Assembly: GCA_945859605.1 (NCBI GenBank)
Contig: OX243814.1
Location: 43,095,931-43,159,930, forward strand
Source of the DNA: Lumbricus rubellus
Taxonomy: Eukaryota > Annelida > Clitellata > Crassiclitellata > Lumbricidae
Direction: 5' to 3'
DNA: 64,000 bases
Shown here: in pieces, positions 22,061 to 34,861 of the stretch
Position numbering within the stretch: position 1 is the first letter of the stretch
How the letters are laid out: each line of letters begins with the position of its first letter
Made by a program: the position numbers and the translations under genes
The notes under the pieces: model-generated
Told to the model about the DNA's origin: nothing
What the model saw: only the letters and a program-made list of their open reading frames with translations
The model's database searches: none

Positions 22061-22524
22061 ACGGTGCAGTTACGTTTACTAATATGCATGAACTACGATA
22101 GTGCATACCATAGGCTAATAATATTATTATGAACCTGCAATGTTAAAAGCACGAAAATCTATCGAAGGCTTAACCTAGACAACATATTTATCTAAGTTTA
22201 TTTATTTATTTTTGTTAAATAACTCCATGGACTTAAAAATTTTTTTAATGAAATAACTTCAACGCGGTGGATTTGTAGGCAACAAACGAACAGATTTTCT
22301 AAGATATCCATTTCACCAGCGCTCACAACAAACCCAACGTCAGCATAATCCGAACCTATAATATATATATATATAGAACTAGCCTATATTATACATATAA
22401 TTATATATAATTATATAACTTTAATACTGGAGCGATTAAATGCGGTAGATATAGGCTGAATGGTGGCGTCATTCAAAAACTGTTCAGGAAAGTTGAAGAA
22501 ATTTGTAACACAAAATAATAGTTG
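22061..22524. other. AT-rich intergenic DNA
   Basis: No gene seen. Short AT microsatellites at about 22362-22420. Confidence 0.4.
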
Positions 22525-23156
22525 CAAAATGTCACTCGATAGTAGCAAATTCGTAATTGTTGTACGAAACAGTTTTTTGTTTGATGTCACCACTTTGACA
22601 AAACTCTTGAAACTCGTAATTAAACAAACTCAAAAACGGATCAACTTCTCAGAAATCACGACCGATGATTTACTGTTTGTTTCTGTTTGTTTCTGGATGC
22701 AGATTCTTGTCTTATACTGAAAAATGCAAACTGTCCCATCTTGCGCAAACTATTCTCAAACCGTTTAAATAGAATTTCAGGCACTGCAGGGCCTAATGAA
22801 ATAGTGCGCACTTGACATAAGCTAATCAATGGAATAATATTAATTATTGAATAGTACACAGTATTACACACTCAATGATGTCGTTAACGCATTTTAAATA
22901 AAAACGTACACCAATACTAGACCCTCGTAAGGGGCGATTGCTAAAGTCTTAATAGGTCAGCTGACCCTTTCATAATAATCAACTTTCGCGCCAAAGTAAA
23001 AATTCTTTTCTCATAACTTTAAATGCAAACTGTAATTTTGCAGCAATGTCAGAACTTTGGACATAGACTCTACACCAATCCCTCCATTTCAGCGTCCGCT
23101 CTTAAATCTGCAGGTTCTCATCAATCCTCATTTGGTTCTCATCACTATGATTATGG

Positions 23157-26100
23157 CTAGCCCATCAAATCCCTATAACTTGGTATGATCTTCAGGACCC
23201 AGAGAACCAAAAGCTGGTTCCCTGTCATCGTTCCAGGACTGTCGTATTCCGACTCCGGGGACAGTACAACAGCGACACTGGCCGAGTAGAAGCAAACGAC
23301 ATTGACGTTCATTAAGATACGAGGGAACATTGACATCATCCTACGGCGATGGCGAGGAGCAATCGCCTGGAACAGTGCCATCCAGGCACATAACGTGCCA
23401 AGCACAGACATTCCGAGCATAGCGTGAGTGGCAATTACGGCAGAGTCGTTCTGTGTAATAGAAAACAAAACAGATGTAAACGAAAAAGGTTTTTCTACGT
23501 GGCATCATCGTCATGAAGCATGCCCTCCTGGGGCGTTGCATGATGCGGCAACAATTTAGAATTGTTGCTCATCATTTTCGTAGGCTAATTTTTCCTCGGT
23601 TGAGTCGCCACTTCAACGCGAGTAGATCAGAACCGGGCAGGCTGATCATCCCGGCGTTGACTACCTCAGTCATCCGTCTTCACTCCATGACCCTGAAGCA
23701 GGGGGGATTGTTTTAGGCTAGCCCACACAGCCGGATGCAGTTTAACGTCATACCCAGGACGTTCTATGGCAGCGACAACATTATAATTATGACCTACTTA
23801 ATATCACATGGCCGTATCAATTTTATTTAGATTCGTTCATTTCACATGATGGCGTAAATTATAATTTATAACATCGATTGCACTGACCAACGTGTAGGCC
23901 ATAATTAGACCTATAAATACAGAACAGCATTAATTTTTTCGGTGCATCAGAACTAATCATTCTTTGATGTGTGTTCGAGAATAACAAGGGTAAAGTCTTC
24001 ATACTGGCAAGAAAAGATAATTATAATTGATTTCGTTTAATAATAATTAATGTTCACGAACTGCGAGACTGCAATCTCTTCAACGACTTATAATATCGAG
24101 GAGACTTTCTCAGACAGACGCTGATAATCGAGTTTGACTAAAGTCTAAGACTCTACGAGGTTATCTGTCATATTATCATGACGTCGCTCTTTGATACAAA
24201 GCTAATCAATAACTTAAAAATAAAATAGGTAAACAACCCACGTGAATGTTGCAATCTAAAGACGACGGACTTTACACACAAATCTATCGAACATTGATGG
24301 TGTAATTAACTACAGAATGATGTAGGGCAAGTTGCTGTCTGATTAAATGACAAGACTGCAGCTACCCACGAGAGTCGAGATGTCGACAAGATATTTATCG
24401 TCTGTTTAGAGTGCAATGGTTCTAACTCCAAAGCATTTAGCCATGGAGTGACCACCATTGCACTCTAAACAGACATATGATAGGCCGTTTTTTCATATAA
24501 TTATTATTTCTTATTATTTTTTGCTATTACTAACCATAACTACAATTATTGTTATGGCTTCATGTAGCATGCTATCAACATCGGCCACAGAGAACAAACT
24601 ATTAAACAAACAAAAGATAAAGGGATAATAGGCTCCATTTAAAGACCAAAGTCCCGATAACAGGGATACCCATGTAGGCTACATGAGAACCTTAAGAAGT
24701 TCAAAACGGTCTTATTTAGATCTATATGGGAGCGCTCCTGAGTAGCCTATCTTGAAGAGGCGCTACATATAATTTTCGAAATAAATAAGCAAATAATGCA
24801 ATAACGACTGGTTACATTGTAAAATAATTAAGATTCATGTAAATTAACAAATAAACTGAGACTCGAGAAATTAACAAACACCGATAATAAATTAGTTTAT
24901 TTTATTTAATGAGGATAATATTATTTTTCAACGGTCAAATATCAGTAGATGGCGTGTATGCAGCAAAGATAGTTAGGCCTAGGCCTATGTAGTTATGAAC
25001 GTATCAGATATCAATCTAGACTTCTGTGAATTGCATATAAAAGTCATCAAATAATCATAGGGCAAACATCAGGTTTCCTGTCAATGGAAATTTCGCCATA
25101 GACTTCAACAAACACGGATTCCATTTAATGCTGGGTTACCAACCTGAATCTCGTGCAACGAAATCTTCACTCCGAGATCGCGTAAAGCGCGAAGAACGTA
25201 AACAAAGACTTTATCAGCGACGAGACAACCAACGACGTAGCACTCTTCCCACCGAACTCCCATCAGATAGGAGATTGGCATGAAGGCGTAACCTAGTGTC
25301 TCCTGCATGGAAAATAAGAAATTATGTTAAGTAATATTGCAATCGTGTAGCAATCGTGGTTTTGGCCTGCTGTGCAGTTGAATAGATCTTGCGAGGGTGA
25401 TTGACACTGATTGTGGCCGGTAACCGAGGTAAATTTATAATACGATGTCAAATTAGATTACTTATCGTCATCATTCTCACCGTTACTGTCACCGTCACCG
25501 TCACTTTCTATTCTAATAATAATAATAATAATTATTATTATTATTATTTTCATAACAATAGCCTACCAATACTATTATTAATAAACCATCCTACGTGTAT
25601 TGCCTGCCAAGCTTAGAGCGCTTCTGAATAGCTTCTGCTGCGAGAAGCGCTTCTCAAAGGTTCATATAAGAATAAATTATTATTAGATTACTTATAGAAT
25701 GCCATGGTAACTTATGTATACAAACTATACAATCCTGTATGATGTATAGTGAACAGTTTAAAGGAGTAAACTCCCAGTAAAGCAGACCTGTTTTTGTCAA
25801 TTATAGCGTGCAGCCGGCGAGAGGGATTGGAATAATGTCACTTCTCTCCAAATGACTTTCGGCTGGACGCTTCAATCTTGATTCCAGCTCCGACACATCC
25901 ACTACATGTAGTCTGCAACCCAAAGAGGAAAATTTGCTGTTGAAAAAGCTCGAATGCATAGGCTGATAAAAAAATTATAAAAGATTGCGTTCGTACCAGA
26001 ATGTTTGTTTCGATTCCTACTCTGCTGGCCAGCCACGAGTAGACGCTGTCGAACAAAGCGTAGATGGAGGTGAAGGCAATGACGTTGGCGAGTAGCAAAC

Positions 26101-29100
26101 CTGCGATCCTTGCTCCGGCGAGGCATCCATGATATGCCATCAGAACCACATTCGTCGTTTGTCTTGGTCTAATTCACCAGAACAGATAGGTCAGTCTTCA
26201 ACATTTATACCGCAGGGGGTTTATTAACGTGCAGTTGCGCACAAAATGTGCAGTTTTAAATGAAATTATGCAGTTGTAAAGCAATCTTGTGCAGCGAAAA
26301 ATTCATTAGAGAAAAGTTAACTGCACTGTAGGCCTACTGTAGCAGATTAAACAAAATATGCCGAACGGCCAAATTTCTGGTGAACGACCAACAAGGTCTT
26401 CAGATTTGATCGCCGTGGCTTGAAACTAATCAGCAATAAAATAAGTCCAAAATAAGAAGCCGTTGAATTCTATTTGCGATATTTCAAATGCTAGAACTTG
26501 GAATAGTTGGTCTTACCTGGTGTCTCTGACGGCTTGAGCTTTAAAGCTAAAGTTGGACTCCTGAGTCTCTGGACAGCTCAGGAAGCTGATGGAAATCGCG
26601 GCCGGAAGGCATAGGGCTATTCCAGTTACGTAATGATGAATACTTGTCTATAAATCAGAAATCAAGGCAATTAAAATTAATGCATTCATGGAAATAGAAG
26701 CACAATTATAGAAGGAAAATGGAAGGCCCTTGAGGTAAGTTTATAGGCTGAAAGGATGTAATGTAAATAACAGCCTCAGTTTCTCAGTATTTAAGACGGG
26801 TGGTTGTTACATTAATCATTAAACGAATATTGTGCTCATAATATAATTATGATTGAGCAACGGTGAAAATTGTTTGACGACTACAAGACCGTAGCTAGGG
26901 TTGTTATGGGTGTTTGAACACCCCCGAAATGAAATAATGAAAAAATGAAATAATGCATTTGCTGGCACATGATGTACGAACTACAGTGTGTAGGCCTAAT
27001 GTATTGGTCGTCCAGAAGTCGCTAAGACAGCTCACGACGCTTCACCAAACCCGTTAGTCAGTTGATTCGGTTGCTTGTGGCCTTGATTACAATCGAGTAA
27101 ACACCCCTGCAATAAAACGGTCTTTGACGACAGTTACTAGTCCTGATGTAACTCAGAAGTAGAATCACGATAGGATAGCTTTATTAGTTCCGTTTTCAGT
27201 CGTGAGTAACACGGCTTTTGTGCGATAGCCTAATCTAATTGAGCCGTAACTTAAAATGTGAAATTTCATTATTAGATCAGACCAGACTAGATTTGATCTC
27301 TAGATATTGAACCATGGTGTATGGGCCCATCCCTAAATGACGTCACTCACCAATGGGAAGAGGTTAGTCACTCATCTGTAACGATTAATGACGGTACCCT
27401 ACTAGATGATCATATAAATTTTGTGTTGACGCGTGACGAGTGGAAGACGGGTAAAAAATCCTCCTAAAACACGTGACGTCATTTATGGCATGACTTACTC
27501 CAGCAACCGCCAAAAGGGTCAGCGCGAATCCAGAGACAAAGACGTGGCCGACAACGAGAACCAAATGGAGCTGGGAGTCGGTTGTCAATGGCAACCATCT
27601 CTTCGTGTATCGCACCAAACGAAGCTGAACGGGAAATGATCCGTGAAAACAAATACCAAAATAGGAAAAATTAGAAAATTGCAATTAATTTAAAATATCA
27701 AAGGTTAAGATGAATGCGTGAATTAGCCTAAACAATGCAAGATTGCGAATGATTGACACGAGCGCAAGTTTAGGATTACATTTATTTAGATTTATTTATT
27801 TTTCATGATGAAAATAATAATAATCTTATAATTATTATTCTAAATAGTATTCATCAGGCGTTTTGTTTCGACTTTCGTAATATTATTGCGCTATCCTTAC
27901 AAAAAAAACGCATAGGCTAAATGGCCCTTATATAGCCAACTAAAGGAGAAGGCGCAGCGGAGGGAAGAGTGGCGACATTGGACAACCGAACCTGCCTAGG
28001 GGCAGAGAACCAGAAGAAGTAGAAGATATGTAGCCATGTTCGAAGTGATTGATGATTGCTGTTGACAAATGACAACTAGCCACTTACCACTCGAGCGAGA
28101 CCGTACAGAAGAGGAATGACGCATGCAACGTATACGGCAAGTGACGAAACCTGTGTAGTAGCGACAAAAACATGCATATCAGAAATAATTCACAATGACC
28201 AATAATTGAAATCATCATCAAACCCAACTTATAATTGGAAATTAATACTAACAAGAACTTATACGTAGCAAATAGTTTCCTAGTTATTGTTTGAAATAAT
28301 GTTCAGAAAATAAATTAAATAAATTCGAACAACTCGATACGGATGCCCACGGATGATTGAGACACATGTACAATCAATTTGTCCGCGCTGTAGTCGGGAG
28401 CGCTTCTGAATAGAACATTGAAAGGCGCTAAAACAAGTGCACATGCATATATTGGGATATTGGTACGTGTGCATGTATGTAGGTAAGTACTACGTACGTA
28501 TATTCCGCGGTAAGTTGGCAGACCGTAGACAGATATAGCCTTGACGAACAGGGAGATACACCGACAATAATAACCAACTACCACACAGTCACATAGATAT
28601 AAACGATGAAGCAGAGAGACTGAATGACTTACATACATAGCGACTGGGTGCAGTACAAACGCCACATTTCCAAAGACGGCTTGTGCACCGGCCACCGGGT
28701 AAGACAGACCGAAATGTCTTATTTTACCGAAGAGGTAGTCAAGGGCGATGTATCCTGTCGGCCATCGCAACACGATCAATCCGAGGATAAATTGAACGAA
28801 TAGTCCAATACCGACGAATAGCCATCGGACCTACAGCGAAACATTAGCATCTCTGAGAATTATAGGAAGACAAGGTATGAGGAAAGGTGAGGAATGGTAT
28901 GTCACGATCAAATTTCGCAATTAAAGTAAGATGAAGAATGGTATGCTATAGGATCATCCGGTGACTTAATTAAGGCATGGAGAGAAGGTATGGTACTATG
29001 GTATTCTAGGATCAGGCAACGTAATTAAGGAATGGTAGATTTGTACAGCATTCAGTCATTGAAAGTTGAATCATGCATAAGAAAAGCTATCTAGCTAGGG

Positions 29101-30846
29101 CCTACGTAGGTTTGTGTGTAGGCCTATATAGTTATGCATAATGCATGAACACTTGGCTGTGTAAAAATAGTGTCCAGCGTTATCATTAATAATCAATTCA
29201 TAGTTTGAGGCAACTTAATAGCAGCTCAACACGGAACCATATAAAACGAAAATGTATTGGTTAACTTGGCATGTGACAATTTTTTTAAATAAGAACTATA
29301 AGTTGAGGCCAAGCAAAATAATGTTACAATATGACAGGTATGGAAAAATTAAGGAATAGTATAAGCCTTGTAATGTAGCTTGAGAGAGACCGTGACGGAT
29401 TCTTGATAGCACGCTAATATTTTTATTTTCTAAGAAGCTTGATTGGTAGTCTCACCTTGTCTGGTCGTTTTGAAGTGACGTAAATGAAGAGCAGAAAGAA
29501 AATGGCTCCGAAGAAACTCCGAACCTGCCGAAGAGTTGTGATGGAGAACAGGAAGATGTATCCCATCGATATAACGAGCATCCCTGTACCCATTGACCTA
29601 TACGGTACAACAATTATTGTACGCAGAGTTTCTTCTGAATCTTCTGAAGGCACGCTATATAGCCTAGGCCTAGATTAATATTGACACTTAAAATTGTGGT
29701 TACAAAAAAGCACTTTTACTAGGCTACTAGTGGTCAATAAATGCAAATAAGCCTCTCTGTACCTATTGCGCGGTAGTATAAGAGGATGTATTAGGTAAGC
29801 TTATCTAAAGATGCTCTGTTCTAATAAACGGGCGATGACAGGTTATACATTATTTTGGTCCCGCGTGTTTAAACCTCAACCTGTCGGCGTCGTGCTCTCT
29901 CAGTTTTAAGTTCATAATAATTAGGCTATATCAGGGGTAGACTAAGTCTTCAGCAGCTGGAGATGCGCCTGTTACCACGGGCTAAATCGTCAGTGTCACC
30001 TTAAAACTTTTTGAATAACTGTGGTTGAACTGGGAGCGTCTCTGAGTGGATTTCTAGAAGAGGCGCAATAGAAATAGGCTATAGGCTATGCAATTTTAGA
30101 AATATATATAAATATAAATATTGAATATATCATTTAAAAATCAATAATAATAATAATAAATTTTTGAAGTGAATGAGCGAATAAATGTAGATCTGCAAAG
30201 TCTAATAATATCCATTTAACTTATCAGTCAGCGTTTAAAAGTAAAATAATGTGTATTATGTGACTGACAATGTGCCATCTCATCTCGCCACTTCGTTGAC
30301 CTACTACTATAGCAATTATAGTAAAATAATTATTATAGAGTTACTTATAACCTACCACTGGATCAATAGCCAATGACGCTTGTATAGACTCTTGACCATG
30401 GGGATTGTAGTTTCCTTCATTTGGGATCCGTAATGATCATTTAACCAGACGAGAACAAACACGCAGAACCCGAGACTTGTAAAGACGGTCAACGCCGTTG
30501 CCGCACTGACGCTGTATGCCATCGCAAATCCATAGTAAACCATGTAAGCGACGAATAGCGCCAGCAGGAACAGGTTCCTCAACAGTCGGTAGTGAGAAGA
30601 CAGAAAATGGGTGATCTTGTTTCGAATTCGAAGCAGAAGCATCGGACTTTGTTCATCCGCAGAAGACGAATTTTGACTTGACTTTTTGTCGTTTGGTTCA
30701 ACGACATTGTAGTCTTTTTCGTTTTCCTTTTCGTCGAAGTCGTTGGCTTTAACGGCAATCCTGATGAAGCCATCGTCGCTTTCCAATGTCAGCTTCACGT
30801 ATTGAACGTTCACATAAGGCATTTGGTTGGACAAAGAGAGAACCAT
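23157..30846 (-). CDS. SLC28/CNT-like transporter gene A (9 coding exons)
   Basis: Exons on the minus strand: 30356-30846, 29456-29597, 28633-28830, 28088-28150, 27499-27624, 26517-26647, 25997-26168, 25144-25302, 23157-23450. All have GT-AG ends and compatible phases, giving 591 residues. Exon 1 encodes an acidic cytosolic N-terminus and two membrane helices. Later segments match the concentrative nucleoside transporter fold in order: 'GLIVLRWPTGY', 'AGAQAVFG', 'TTDSQLHLVL', 'LPAAISISFLSCPETQES', 'FMPISYLMGVRWEEC', 'DSAVIATHAMLG', 'IAPRHRRR'. CNT proteins move nucleosides with Na+ or H+ across the plasma membrane. However, about 30 residues expected between exons 4 and 5, including the family's G-Q-T-E-A-P-L and T-S-A-T-E-S-type substrate and ion motifs, are absent. 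The conserved Glu before the late N-rich helix is also not seen. Membership is confident; nucleoside transport is doubtful. Confidence 0.82.
24400..24474. repeat. Perfect 21-bp-arm hairpin in intron 8 of transporter gene A
   Basis: 'gtctgtttagagtgcaatgg' plus t (24400-24420) pairs perfectly with 24454-24474. The 33-nt loop holds a nested 6-bp stem, actcca/tggagt (24425-24430 and 24444-24449). The size resembles a pre-microRNA, but a small foldback element is equally possible. Gene B has no matching hairpin. Confidence 0.8.
24725..24775 (+). repeat. SINE 3'-end fragment
   Basis: 'gggagcgctcctgagtagcc' followed by 'cttgaagaggcgctac' matches the tail of the tRNA-derived SINE family. It lies in intron 8 of transporter gene A. 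Confidence 0.6.
26214..26325. mobile_element. Partial copy of the CAGGG..TTAA hAT MITE
   Basis: 'cagggggtttattaacgtgc' followed by 'agttgcgcacaaaatgtgcag' is the reverse complement of the right half of the MITEs at 33195-38586 and 50435-50643. The second terminus is not recognisable. It lies in intron 6 of transporter gene A. Confidence 0.6.
28375..28455 (+). repeat. SINE 3'-end fragment in intron 3 of gene A
   Basis: 'cgcgctgtagtcgggagcgc' through 'aaaacaagtgcacat' matches the tail of the full SINE copies. The tRNA-like head is missing. Confidence 0.7.
30028..30072 (+). repeat. SINE 3'-end fragment in intron 1 of gene A
   Basis: 'gggagcgtctctgagtggat' followed by 'agaagaggcgcaata' matches the SINE tail. 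Confidence 0.5.
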
Positions 30847-31860
30847 CGCCTGTTGAAAAATTGATCTAGTTACCTAATTTGCTGAGACAGCGTAAACACT
30901 CACTATGCTAACCGAGGAGACGTGGACACCAATTACACTGTTCGTGCAGATTAACACTGTATTAGCGATGGAAAATTCTGGCTCCTCTGCTAAGACTATT
31001 CTCTCGCTAATGATATGACTATTGTCTTAATTTCAATTAGTAGGCTAACTTCATCTAGCGCCGGTGTTTAATGTATCGATCGATGGCGATTCAAAATCGA
31101 GCCACAACGAGATGAATATCAATATCCAGAAGTTGAGTCCGCCAAGTCCAAAGTCACAGACCACACGATAACGGAATATTATATTATTGAACACCTTGTA
31201 CAGGCTGCTAAGTCTACATCGTCGCCTGAAGACAATAACGTGCTATGACAACCGATGTAAAATGACCCAGTGTTAAATACCTTTAGGGAAAACTCAAAAT
31301 ATCGCCCACAAATAACCGATATATTATTATGTCGATGATTCCTGTGCAGAAACTGGCCAGACCGCCGACGCCGATTTGAATGAACCGGTGTAGAAACTAC
31401 GCCCAGAGTAACAAACTGCGATAGATTACAACGCGTAACCTATGGTCAGATAACAACAGACCTAAACGATCTACCAGCCTAGCATCAGCATTTCATCAAT
31501 ACTCAGAGCGATACTTTGCCTCATGGTTATTGAGCATCTATATAAGTCGTGCATATTTTTTTATCATAGATATCACATCGTTTACAACACTTGTGCTGGA
31601 TCACGTGATGAGATATAACTTGCGAAGAACATTCGTACTCACAGAACGAGGCCAGAGCTCTCATTAATTAATCGAACCCCACTTACATCATTACATGTAT
31701 GTTCGTTTATCATCATTGAGATCGATCAGTTCAGACTTCGACCACTAAGTCCAATATTCAATAAGGCCTAGAAATGGAATGCCTCATTGATCTCATACAT
31801 TTCTCAGCGCCACATACATGTAGAAGTTGTTTAAAGAACATGCTCATATAATAGGACTAA

Positions 31861-32100
31861 GAGGCGTGGTGGTGTAGTGGGTATGTTCGTGACCTTGCAG
31901 CCGGAGGGTGCGTGTTCGAATCCACCTCAAGTCGCCGCATAGGAACCTTGGGAAATGGGCATTGGGCAAGTCCTTCACTCACATTATTATTGCTAAGCAC
32001 TTCGGCGTGAAGCTCCGATGCATTTTTCGCGCTGTAGTCGAGAGCGTCTCTGAGTAGAGACCTTGAAGAGGCACTATAACAAGTGCACATACAAACATTA
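31861..32100 (+). repeat. tRNA-derived SINE, near full length
   Basis: The head 'gaggcgtggtggtgtagtgg' carries an A-box-like sequence, and 'gtgttcgaatccacctcaag' carries a B-box-like sequence, the internal RNA polymerase III promoter of a tRNA gene. Body 'gggcaagtccttcactcac', tail 'cactataacaagtgcacata'. It sits in the upstream flank of transporter gene A and has no counterpart at the corresponding place in copy B, so it inserted after the duplication. Confidence 0.85.
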
Positions 32101-32290
32101 TAACGGAGCTACAATTAAAAATAAAACCAACCCCAAATGATTTATTTCGGTGCCAGTCTGTAAAGTCAACCCAAAAGAAATTCACACATAATCATATATC
32201 GTACCGGTAATCGTTAACTCTAAAATAATAAAGTGCCACTTGAAAGCTAAGCGCAGGGCGTTAGCTTATCTACGAGCGTTGCGTCTTGTC

Positions 32291-33194
32291 AGAAAGTTTG
32301 TATTAATGATTATTTTTTTACCCGAGGTATTCATGATCCATCGGGTGTGCCAACCAATATCCGGAGTTAAGACCAGAAAAACTGACTTGTCTGATTTGAT
32401 TATAAAATAAAATATTTTTGTTGGATTTGGTTACAAAATAAAATATAGGCTATTGATTGATTGATTAAATGCTTGTCCGAAATTTATGAAGAATTTAAAA
32501 AACAATCTATAGGTAGGCGACTGAGCTCCAAATAATTTTCGACTCTGGACCGACAGAAAGAAACTTAGAACACCCCATATCGTGCACCATATCACAATCA
32601 TTCCGATAGGTTTTATTTCAGTCCATGCCGTCTATTGATGCTTGAAGTTTGGTCACTTGAAACATTTGGATTGCAGTAATCAATAAACATCTCAATGCTT
32701 GTTGACTGAAAGACCCACAACACAATGATGATAACAAGACGAGTTGACAGATAATTATAGACAGCGAAAGACGCATATGCAAGTGTATTGAAAACTTACA
32801 TATAGCGACTAGAAGACAGCAAAGACGATTATCATGATGGTTATTGTGCTTCTGAATGACGTTCAAAAAGAACATCCGCAAGATTGCTGGTTTATGCAAC
32901 GTAGTCTACATCTGGTTCATGTCATTATTATCTCTGCAATGCTAATGAATGGTTGCCAGGATTACTAGACGACAGATAACTTTGATTATCGACAGCCCAT
33001 CAATTAAATTTTTTACAGATTAAGCCTAAGCTTGTTTGCTGCTTGTACGTGTCCATCCTCATCTACATAATAATTATTGTATGCATATTGAATATGAGTT
33101 ACACCAGAGCAGCAGTCTGTCTTACTGATTTATCGCTTCCAGATGTCTGTATATATGCTTCTCTGTCTTTATGATCGGTTGCAAGGCAGTAGTT
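32291..33194. other. Intergenic, no gene recognised
   Basis: No coding signature. This is outside the recognisable duplication. Confidence 0.4.
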
Positions 33195-33590
33195 CAGGGT
33201 TGTTTTTAAGGAATTTTTAAAACTCCACAACCATTTCTTTTCCTTCCAATCCTCCATGGTAAATTACTTCCAATCGGAGGACAATGAATGACCATTTTAG
33301 ATAGTTTTAACTGTACATATTGTTGAACTTTAAAAGTTGCGCTATAGTAGTAACGACTATATTGACTCTGATGTTGTATAGTCGGATGTTCTTGTTCCTT
33401 AGTTCTTGACTAAGCTTCCGTGCAAGGAGGCAGTGGCGGCTCTACAGAGGAGGCCAGGGGGGCAGCTGCCCCCCTTGCTGAGCTCGTGCCCCCCCAGTTG
33501 CCCCCCCAGATTTTTGCGTCCAATTTATTGCAAAATGTGTTACATACTGCTTACTTATTTCAAGTTATTTGCTTAGACATAATTAAAGAT

Positions 33591-33659
33591 TCACTTATTA
33601 ATATTATATTTTCGCGTTAGTAATAATTACTAACGCGAAAATATAATATTAATAAGTGA
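33591..33659. repeat. Perfect 69-bp palindrome (33-bp arms, 3-nt loop)
   Basis: 33591-33623 is the exact reverse complement of 33627-33659, with loop taa. The centre reads 'cgttagtaataattactaac' then g. It lies in the 5' non-coding part of the hAT transposon. Confidence 0.95.
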
Positions 33660-34193
33660 TTATTATTATTATTACTCACACAACACTTACTTACTTGCTC
33701 ATATATGATATATCTAGTCAATAATGGCATGCTCGTAAGTCTTTGGTATGAACTATGTATTTAGGATCGTTGCTTTATTTGCGTTAAAGCTCTTCCGGAA
33801 GTTCCGGTCATTGCGGTCAATCTTTCTTTCATGCGATTGATTCGCACGCGGTCGGTTACAGAACTTTCACGTGTTCGTTAAGAATAACTTAAAATGAGTG
33901 ATATTAGACAAATGTTCAGTAAACCGAACAAGAGGGCTAGAAATGAAGACGAATCTGTGCCTAGGTTTAGCGTTACAAAGGAACCTTCTGCCGACATTTC
34001 ATTAACTTTGGACTCTGTGGTGGTCACTTCAGAGAGCACGAGTTGCTCGATCGCGCTGTTGGACGATGAACTGCCCGACGATATCATAGATTTTGAATCG
34101 AATGTAGAAAATCTGGATGAATCTCAGGTGGGTAACTATATGTATAATGTGGTAATCGTTTTTTTTATTTAAACGGACGAGCGGTGGTGCAGG

Positions 34194-34861
34194 GGTTAAA
34201 TTCTAGAACGCCGCGGTAGCAAGTAAACATCATGGCGACCAAAGATCCGATCGTAATAGAGCGCGTGCACGTGACGGCAAAAAATAGCCCAATATTTTCG
34301 CGGCCTACGGTGATGCATACGCCAATGTTTTCGCGAAAGTAAGTAAGTAAAAATACCATGAAAAGGTTATTTTAGTAAATATTAATACGCTTAAATCAGC
34401 TAAAGAAGACAACGAAATCGATGGACCTTAACACATTGGCCGCCATCTACGAGATATGTCGCGGTTTATTACAATATTGTTATCACTAATTATTTAGCGA
34501 CGCAAGGTATCGGTTAGGGTATCCAGCTTCCAGTTCAGGTGTAAAAATATCTCCATCCAGCTTCCATTTCAGGTGTAAAAATATCTCCATCCAGCTTCCA
34601 TTTCAGGTTTAAAAATACACGCATCCAGCTTCCATTGCAAGACTATAAATACACGCATCCAGCTTCCATGTAAGGACTGTAAATACACGCATTATTATCA
34701 TATATAGCTAGTGGCCTCTAGCGAATACTTATATCATATCATCACCGTAGGCCGCGATAATATTGGGCTACTTTTTGCCGTCACGTGACCGCGCTCTATT
34801 ATGAGCGGATCTTTGGTCGCCATGATGTTTACTTGCTACCGCGGCGTTCTAGAATTTAACC
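34194..34861. mobile_element. Foldback element inside the hAT transposon
   Basis: The 56-bp perfect inverted arms (34194-34249 and 34806-34861) extend imperfectly to about 120 bp each. The ends sit at a TTAA sequence on both sides, so the target duplication could be TTAA or may be hidden by the palindrome. A 34-bp tandem repeat and non-coding sequence fill the centre. It replaces or interrupts the transposase middle. Confidence 0.85.
34523..34692. repeat. 34-bp tandem repeat, five copies
   Basis: The unit starts 'ccagcttccatttcaggtgt' and ends 'ctccat' or 'acgcat'. Five adjacent copies with graded divergence lie in the loop of the foldback element. Confidence 0.9.

Larger units (their letters stand above)
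22525..32290. repeat. Segmental tandem duplication, copy A
   Basis: This segment is paralogous to 42525-50880 over coding exons, parts of introns, and both flanks. The downstream flank at 22525-22690 ('gtaattgttgtacgaaacag') matches 42555-42660. The upstream flank at 31755-31850 ('atggaatgcctcat') matches 50408-50430 and 50660-50690. The outermost match, 32220-32290 ('gcgcagggc'), matches 50810-50880. Later insertions (SINEs, MITE) account for the length difference. Confidence 0.85.

Noticed and set aside
31861..31945. Possible functional tRNA gene
   Set aside because: The tRNA-like promoter boxes are present, but the sequence does not close into a cloverleaf and continues into a SINE body that recurs elsewhere.
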